From assembly GCF_030408855.1 (NCBI RefSeq), contig NZ_CP047358.1, positions 1,302,001 to 1,366,000 on the forward strand: 64,000 bases of DNA, in the 5' to 3' direction. This stretch comes from Corynebacterium glaucum. GTDB taxonomy: Bacteria > Actinomycetota > Actinomycetes > Mycobacteriales > Mycobacteriaceae. The notes under the pieces were generated by a model. That model worked only from the letters and a program-made list of their open reading frames with translations. It was not told the DNA's origin and made no database searches. Numbering within the stretch: the stretch's first letter is position 1; each line of letters begins with the position of its first letter. Below, one piece after another: positions 56,531-64,000 of this stretch. The position numbers and the translations under genes were made by a program.

Positions 56531-57808
56531 CTAACTCTGCAAAGCAGGGCCCCAGTAGCGCTCCACCGCGTCCAAGATTTGCACGGCGACGACTTGCTTC
56601 GACCCGTCCTCGACCGGCGTCTCAGACCCGTCGGCCCCAAGGATCCAACCACTGTTGCGCTCCTCCCCGAACACCTTCCCGCCGGCGACTGAGTTCACCA
56701 TCAGCAGGTCCGCACCCTTGCGCTCAAGCTTCGCACGGCCGTACTCCAGCGGGTTGTCCGTCTCCGCAGCAAAGCCCACAATCACGGTGTCAGCGCCAGA
56801 AGCATTTCGCTTATCGACGAGTCCTTTGAGAATGTCAGGGTTTTCCACCAACCGAATCGTCGAGAGCGCATCATCAGCGCTCCCCTTCTTCAGCTTCGAA
56901 TCCGCCTCGTGCTCTGGGCGATAGTCCGCGACGGCTGCGGCCATGATGATCAGGTCCGCGTCGCCCGCGCGTTCCTGCATCGCTGCCTCCATCTCGCGGG
57001 TGGAGCGCACGCGCACGATCTCGGCTCCCGCCGGGGTGTTTAGCTCGGCGGTGTTGCCAGCGACGATCGTGACTTCGGCGCCGCGCTGCGCGGCCACTTC
57101 TGCAAGCGCGAACCCCTGCTTGCCCGACGAGCGATTGCCGATGTAGCGCACCGGGTCGATGTTCTCCTGCGTGCCACCGGCGCTGATGAGAACGCGCTTC
57201 CCTGCCAGGCTGCGCGCAATCCTTCCGGTGGCTGCCACGGTGCGTGCGAGCTCGGCGATTTGGGCCGGTTCGAGCATGCGTCCCGGGCCAGTATCTTTGC
57301 CGGTGAGTCGACCATGTGCCGGGTCGAGCACCGTGTAGCCGAACGTGCGGAGAGTATCCACGTTCATTTGAGTCGCGGGCTTGAGCCACATCTCGGTATG
57401 CATCGCCGGAGCGATGACCACGGGGCACATTGCCACCAGAATCGTCGAGGTGAGCAGATCGTCAGCACGTCCGGCCGCGATGCGCGCCATCAAGTCCGCG
57501 GTCGCGGGAGCAACGACGATCAGATCCGCCTCTTGCCCCACGCGCACATGCTGCACCTCGTCAACTCGGGTGAATACACCGGTATCGACCGGGTTGCCGG
57601 ATAACGCCTCGAATGTGGCCGCACCGACGAATTCCAATGCGTTCTCGGTCGGCACCACCCGCACATTCGCGCCCGATTCGGTGAACTCGCGGACGAGGTG
57701 GCACGCCTTGTAGGCGGCAATACCGCCTGCAACGCCGATCACCACGTTCATGGGTCGCTGGGCAGCCACGCCATCTCCAACCTCGTTAGTCTGGCTCATC
57801 TCACTCAT
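56531..57808 (-). CDS. coaBC: Bifunctional phosphopantothenoylcysteine decarboxylase/synthetase CoaBC
   Basis: A 425-residue fusion enzyme for coenzyme A synthesis. CoaC is the N-terminal flavoprotein: VVIGVAGGIAAYKACHLVREFT near residue 20 and the catalytic region VIAPAMHTEMWLKPATQMN near 125 (His in AMHxxM). CoaB follows from about residue 200, with VLISAGGTQENIDPVRYIGNRSSGKQG at its start. The ATG at 57808 is chosen; a start at MNVVIGVAGG (57751) would be shorter and is possible. A GTCGATAAGC repeat lies in the CoaB half (56809). It is divergent from the plus-strand LysE-type gene. Confidence 0.94.
   Translation of the reverse strand: MSEMSQTNEVGDGVAAQRPMNVVIGVAGGIAAYKACHLVREFTESGANVRVVPTENALEFVGAATFEALSGNPVDTGVFTRVDEVQHVRVGQEADLIVVAPATADLMARIAAGRADDLLTSTILVAMCPVVIAPAMHTEMWLKPATQMNVDTLRTFGYTVLDPAHGRLTGKDTGPGRMLEPAQIAELARTVAATGRIARSLAGKRVLISAGGTQENIDPVRYIGNRSSGKQGFALAEVAAQRGAEVTIVAGNTAELNTPAGAEIVRVRSTREMEAAMQERAGDADLIIMAAAVADYRPEHEADSKLKKGSADDALSTIRLVENPDILKGLVDKRNASGADTVIVGFAAETDNPLEYGRAKLERKGADLLMVNSVAGGKVFGEERNSGWILGADGSETPVEDGSKQVVAVQILDAVERYWGPALQS
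56809..56818 (-). repeat. GTCGATAAGC repeat, copy 15
   Basis: Inside coaBC, encoding Val-Asp-Lys. It is preceded by AAAGGACTC and followed by GAAATGC. Confidence 0.9.
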
Positions 57809-57946
57809 GCTGGCTAAGTCTACGCAGCAGCGCACCGGCAGCCCGTTTGAAACGCACTCGCCATATTTCGGGTATGCGGCGGCTCTAGCTGCGTTAAACT
57901 TCGCCTACCAAACTGCCTTCACACTTCGTGCTTCAGGAGCAACACG

Positions 57947-58600
57947 TTGACGACCACTGATTTCCTCGCCCTCATCGGAGTCTTTGCCGCTGCGGTGGCG
58001 GTACCAGGCCCCGACGTTGTCCAGATCATTCGCTTCAGCGTGAAATCACGAGCCTCTGGAATCGCTTGCGCAACTGGGATTATGGTTGGCTACGCAATCT
58101 GGATCGCAACCTCACTTCTGGGATTGAGCGCTCTTATGCAAGCAGCCCCTCACCTGTTGGCCGGATTGCAGCTGGTCGGTGGAGCGTATCTGCTGTACAT
58201 GGGTATCAGTGCGGTGAGGAGCGGTTACTCGGCTTGGCGAAATGGAACCAAGGTCACTCTCCCCGGCAACGGCCACAGCCAGACGCTTGTAACCCGCACG
58301 GCTTTCGGCGTGGGTTTGGCGACGAATCTCTCTAACCCCAAGTCGGTCCTCTTCTTCGGAGCGGTTTTCGCTCAATTCATAACTCCGGGCATGGGGTGGG
58401 AATGGATGGCGATCATCCTCATCACCCTTTTCGTGATCGGGCTGGTGATGTCAGTCGGGTTCGCGCTGCTAGTCGATCTTTTCGCAGGTCTACTCGCCCG
58501 GTGCGGGCACGTCGTCGACATGGTCACCGGTTCCATCTTCGTCTGTTTGGGCGCTTGGATGATGGCCGAAGGCGCCGTGAGCGTGAAGAGCAATCGCTGA
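57947..58600 (+). CDS. LysE/RhtB-family amino acid exporter
   Basis: A 217-residue membrane protein with six hydrophobic segments, starting with FLALIGVFAAAVAVPGPDVVQI. The PGPDV motif in the first helix is the family signature, and an interrupted helix pair at residues 60-95 follows. LysE/RhtB proteins export amino acids or similar small molecules by proton motive force. The substrate cannot be told. The start is a TTG at 57947 after AGGAG. The gene stands on the plus strand between coaBC and rpoZ, breaking a gene order that is usually unbroken in the genus. Confidence 0.88.
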   Translation: MTTTDFLALIGVFAAAVAVPGPDVVQIIRFSVKSRASGIACATGIMVGYAIWIATSLLGLSALMQAAPHLLAGLQLVGGAYLLYMGISAVRSGYSAWRNGTKVTLPGNGHSQTLVTRTAFGVGLATNLSNPKSVLFFGAVFAQFITPGMGWEWMAIILITLFVIGLVMSVGFALLVDLFAGLLARCGHVVDMVTGSIFVCLGAWMMAEGAVSVKSNR

Positions 58601-58651
58601 CTTCTGGCCGTTCACCGCTTTCTTCCTATCCCGCTTGGTGCAAAACGTCAA

Positions 58652-58678
58652 AGAGCCGACCCCAAAAGGGTCGGCTCT
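58652..58678 (-). terminator. Terminator of rpoZ
   Basis: An 11-base perfect stem, AGAGCCGACCC with GGGTCGGCTCT, encloses a CAAAA loop. On the minus strand it is followed by TTGACGTTTT. It lies 39 bases after the rpoZ stop and 52 after the LysE-type gene stop, so it may serve both convergent genes. Confidence 0.85.
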
Positions 58679-58716
58679 ACGCGCATCACATTCCGCGGCG
58701 CGGAAAATCTGGGGGC

Positions 58717-59034
58717 TTACTGGCCCTCTTCGTGCTCGAGGAGACCAGCTTCAATCTCACGCAGCGCGATGGAGAGCGGCTTCTCGCCCGGTTCCGGGTT
58801 GACCAGGGGGCCGATGAACTCGAACACGCCCTCGTCGGAGTTCTGGTAGAAGCTGTTGATCTGGCGAGCACGCTTGGCCGCGAAGATGACCAGTGCGTAC
58901 TTGGACGAAACCTTAGTCAGCAGCTCATCGATCGGGGGCTCGGTGATGCCCTCCGGGGTGTCATACACCAGGTCCTGCTCCGCGGTTGCGGACTGGGACG
59001 AGGTCTGCGACAGATCGTCGGTTACGTTGCTCAC
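58717..59034 (-). CDS. rpoZ: RNA polymerase omega subunit
   Basis: A 105-residue omega subunit. The conserved N-terminal helical core [25 protein letters not shown] is at about residues 36-60. The preceding 35 residues are an actinobacterial Ser/Thr-rich extension; the C-terminus ends with an acidic helix. The GTG at 59034 lies 13 bases after the gmk stop. It stabilises RNA polymerase. Gene order gmk-rpoZ-coaBC is the usual one apart from the LysE-type insertion. Confidence 0.94.
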   Translation of the reverse strand: MSNVTDDLSQTSSQSATAEQDLVYDTPEGITEPPIDELLTKVSSKYALVIFAAKRARQINSFYQNSDEGVFEFIGPLVNPEPGEKPLSIALREIEAGLLEHEEGQ

Positions 59035-59047
59035 TTAAACCTTCTCG

Positions 59048-59668
59048 CTAGTGTTCGCTATCCGTGGTGTCAGAGACACCAGTATCGGCGATGTTGTGTG
59101 TGTCAGTCAAAATTGCCGCAATCGCGGCAACAGCGCGTTCCACGTCGTCGTTTACCACGACGGAGTCGAACTCGCCTTGGGCGCCAAGTTCTTCACGCGC
59201 AGTCTGCAGACGGCGCTGAATCACGTCCTCGGTCTCCGTACCGCGGCCAGTAAGGCGTTCTACAAGCACCTCCCACGACGGCGGGGCGAGAAACACAGTG
59301 GCAGCTTCCGGCTTCAAGCGCTTGATCTCACGCGCACCTGCCAAATCCACTTCCGCGAGGACGGGACGTCCCGCCGCCAGCGCCTCTTCAACCGGACCAG
59401 CTGGGGTGCCGGACCGCTGAAGACCGCCGTGAATGTCCGCCCACTCAAGCATCTCTCCGGAATCAATCCGCTCCTGGAAATGTGCCGGGCTGACAAAGAA
59501 GTAGTCTTGGCCGTCGACTTCACCTGGGCGGGGTGCCCGAGTGGTCATCGACACGGAGAAGTAGAGGTTCGGCACATCGGTGATCAGCCGGTGGACCACC
59601 GTGGATTTTCCAACAGCGGACGGGCCGGCCAGAACGACCAGCTTGCCACGCGGTGTGCCTTCTGCCAC
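59048..59668 (-). CDS. gmk: Guanylate kinase
   Basis: A 206-residue kinase phosphorylating GMP to GDP. The P-loop is GPSAVGKST at about residues 15-23 (usual form GPSGVGKST). The GMP-binding region [22 protein letters not shown] follows near residue 38. The start is GTG at 59668, five bases after mihF. The C-terminal Asp/Thr-rich tail ([19 protein letters not shown]) is unusual in length for Gmk but harmless. Confidence 0.94.
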   Translation of the reverse strand: MAEGTPRGKLVVLAGPSAVGKSTVVHRLITDVPNLYFSVSMTTRAPRPGEVDGQDYFFVSPAHFQERIDSGEMLEWADIHGGLQRSGTPAGPVEEALAAGRPVLAEVDLAGAREIKRLKPEAATVFLAPPSWEVLVERLTGRGTETEDVIQRRLQTAREELGAQGEFDSVVVNDDVERAVAAIAAILTDTHNIADTGVSDTTDSEH

Positions 59669-59673
59669 GGGTC

Positions 59674-59994
59674 TTACGCCTCGTAACCGAAGCGCTCCAG
59701 GAGGGCGCGACGCTGGCGCTCGCCCAGGCCGCGCAGGCGGCGGGTTTGAGCGATCTCGAGCTCTTCCATGATCTCGCGGGCCTTGACCTTGCCCACCTTC
59801 GGCATTGCCTCGAGGAGTGCGGAGACCTTGGTCTTACCCACGATCTCGTCGGTGTCAGCCTTGTCCAGGACGTCCTTGAGCGTGGTCTCGCCGCGCTTCA
59901 GGGATGCCTTCAGCTCAGCGCGCTGCTTGCGAGCTTCCGCTGCCTTCTCCAGGGCTGCCTTGCGCTGCTCATCGGTCAACTGTGGAAGTGCCAC
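59674..59994 (-). CDS. mihF: Integration host factor, actinobacterial type (MihF)
   Basis: A 106-residue nucleoid-associated DNA-binding protein of the mIHF family. The N-terminal helix ([27 protein letters not shown]) and the helix-two-turn-helix in [36 protein letters not shown] are closely similar to the C. glutamicum protein as I remember it. The GTG at 59994 follows GGAGG at 6 bases; no ATG fits. Upstream lies a 239-base space with candidate promoters. In mycobacteria it aids phage L5 integration and is essential. Confidence 0.95.
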   Translation of the reverse strand: MALPQLTDEQRKAALEKAAEARKQRAELKASLKRGETTLKDVLDKADTDEIVGKTKVSALLEAMPKVGKVKAREIMEELEIAQTRRLRGLGERQRRALLERFGYEA

Positions 59995-60121
59995 GGGTTC
60001 CTCCAAATGTGTAGTCAGTATGTTGTGGTCCAGTCTCATCAACCGAACCCGGCCAAGTGCCATGGTGCACTGTATTCGGTGGGACCCGAATTGCACCGTT
60101 GCAACTCGCCAGCTTCGGCCA

Positions 60122-60127
60122 AGTGTA
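60122..60127 (-). promoter_or_regulatory. Candidate -10 box for mihF
   Basis: TACACT on the minus strand fits the corynebacterial -10 consensus and lies about 130 bases before the mihF GTG. A second hexamer TACAGT (60069-60074) lies closer. Neither has a good -35. One of them probably drives mihF and the genes after it. Confidence 0.4.
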
Positions 60128-60163
60128 GCACTGCGGTTGTGCAACCACGTTTCCGCCACCTGC

Positions 60164-60197
60164 GTTTAGGCACGTCAACGCGTCGACGCACCTAAAC
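60164..60197. repeat. Long inverted repeat between pyrF and mihF
   Basis: GTTTAGG (60164-60170) and CCTAAAC (60191-60197) continue into CACGTC and GACGCA, giving 13-base arms with two mismatches and an 8-base loop. It has no T-tract on the pyrF strand. It may be a terminator of pyrF, or an operator for the divergently spaced mihF promoter. Confidence 0.55.
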
Positions 60198-60233
60198 TAC
60201 CAGGCTTTTTGCCACACGAAAATTAGACCCTCT

Positions 60234-61081
60234 TTAATCACCGCGCCGACCTGCAATCTTCACGTGTTTCCGCAGCTCAGCAGCATCTGGACCAAACCGC
60301 AGAATCGAGCGCGAAACACTGGGAAATACCAGCACCGGATCAATCCCAGCCACTCGTTCCGCATCCTCGTAGGTCGCACCCTGCGCCCCCACCCCAGGCA
60401 TCAGCACACACCCATTCAGGTACTCAAGGACAGGAGGCTTGACGACGGTTGCGCCCACCACAACACCGACATCCCCCACACCATCCGCACCACCTTCGGT
60501 GCCGGGGTTGTTGGCATCGTGGTTGTAGGCCGCGCACTCGTCGACCATGAACTGCGCCACCGTGACCTCGCCGTCACCGACGCCCAGTGACGCAGCCTGA
60601 AAGGCCTCCGCCTCCGGGTTGGAGTTCGCCGCCATGACAAACACGCCCTTGCCGTGCGCCTGCGCCAGCTCGATCGCCGGCGCGAGGGAACCCACGCCCA
60701 GGTAAGGAGTGAGCGTCACCGCGTCCGCCTCGAGTGGCGAGCCGGGTTCCAGCCACGCGGACGCGTAGCCGGCCATCGTGGAGCCAATGTCGCCGCGCTT
60801 CGCGTCCGCGATCACCAACGTCCCAGTCTCCCGCAGCCCCGCAAGCGCCTCTTCGAGCACCGCGAACCCACGGGAGCCGAAGCGCTCGAAGAACGCCACC
60901 TGCGGTTTCACCAGCGCGGCAGCGTCCGCAAACGCTTCCACGCAAGTGAGCGCGAAGGTGCGCAGCCCGTCCGCCGAGTCGGGCAACCCCCACTGCTCCA
61001 AGAGAGCCGCGTGTGGGTCGATGCCGACGCAGAGTCGGCCCCGTTCACGCCCGGCGTCGACAAGCTTCTGCCCGAACCCCA

Positions 61082-61082
<1 letters not shown>
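60234..61082 (-). CDS. pyrF: Orotidine 5'-phosphate decarboxylase
   Basis: A 282-residue decarboxylase of the longer actinobacterial PyrF group. The catalytic Asp-x-Lys-x-x-Asp set is in VIADAKRGDIGSTM near residue 92, and substrate blocks LCVGIDPHAALLE near residue 17 and FVMAANSNPEAE near 148 are present. It gives UMP, the final step of pyrimidine synthesis. The start is GTG at 61082, overlapping the carB stop by one base (TAGTG), so the two are made together. The last residues near 270 are Arg-rich. Confidence 0.94.

Positions 61083-64000
<2,918 letters not shown>

Overview
The window is a contiguous 64 kb stretch of a high-GC actinobacterial chromosome, almost certainly a Corynebacterium. 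The evidence is gene content and order: acn followed by an AcnR-type TetR gene, a complete suf operon led by sufR, the mptB / ABC exporter / ctaA / qor / ctaB block, tkt-tal-zwf-opcA-pgl, gap-pgk-tpi near secG, uvrC-rapZ-yvcK-whiA, the rib cluster, and carB-pyrF-mihF-gmk-rpoZ-coaBC-metK-priA-def-fmt-rsmB-rpe. This is the classic corynebacterial arrangement. OpcA, WhiA, an actinobacterial integration host factor and a helicase-dead PriA support the placement. The species cannot be resolved from the sequence alone.

Layout. (1) 1-6833: acn with its repressor acnR, a class I amidotransferase, an NAD(P)-binding protein on the minus strand, then an ACT-domain gene coupled to a UPF0210 gene. (2) 6834-12121: a more variable stretch with a MerR regulator overlapping a small membrane protein gene, a DUF222/HNH protein, a small membrane protein, a second amidotransferase paralogous to the first, and an unrecognised protein. 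(3) 12177-20128, minus strand: an ABC-F ATPase, then the suf iron-sulfur assembly operon sufR-B-D-C-S-U-T, with a palindromic operator candidate upstream. (4) 20303-26812: mannosyltransferase mptB, a two-gene ABC exporter, haem A synthase ctaA, a quinone reductase and haem O synthase ctaB. (5) 27044-33508, plus strand: the pentose phosphate operon. (6) 33607-43146, minus strand: secG, the gap-pgk-tpiA glycolytic genes, whiA, yvcK, rapZ, uvrC and a membrane protein. (7) 43201-52295, minus strand: the riboflavin cluster, rpe, rsmB, fmt, def and priA, several joined by 4-base overlaps. (8) 52463-55186, plus strand: a secreted polysaccharide deacetylase, a decayed second copy and two membrane proteins. 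(9) 55199-64000, minus strand: metK, coaBC, rpoZ, gmk, mihF, pyrF and carB, which runs off the window. A plus-strand LysE/RhtB-type exporter gene sits between coaBC and rpoZ.

The genes are mostly core metabolism: TCA cycle entry, Fe-S cluster supply (needed by aconitase), haem A for cytochrome oxidase, NADPH generation, lower glycolysis, riboflavin, SAM, CoA, pyrimidines, translation initiation and its N-terminal processing. No gene-free stretch exceeds 300 bases. I saw no rRNA, tRNA, CRISPR array or intact insertion sequence.

The most unexpected signal is not a gene. The 10-mer GTCGATAAGC occurs 16 times on both strands, against roughly 0.1 expected by base composition, with partly conserved flanks, in coding and intergenic DNA alike. 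Six more copies read GTCGACAAGC. It behaves like a dispersed, selected DNA-level signal of unknown role. Other points of interest are the absence of ppc from the tpiA-secG junction, the degenerate PriA, a decaying tandem deacetylase, matched amidotransferase paralogs, and terminal-repeat-like sequences 2.8 kb apart around the HNH gene.
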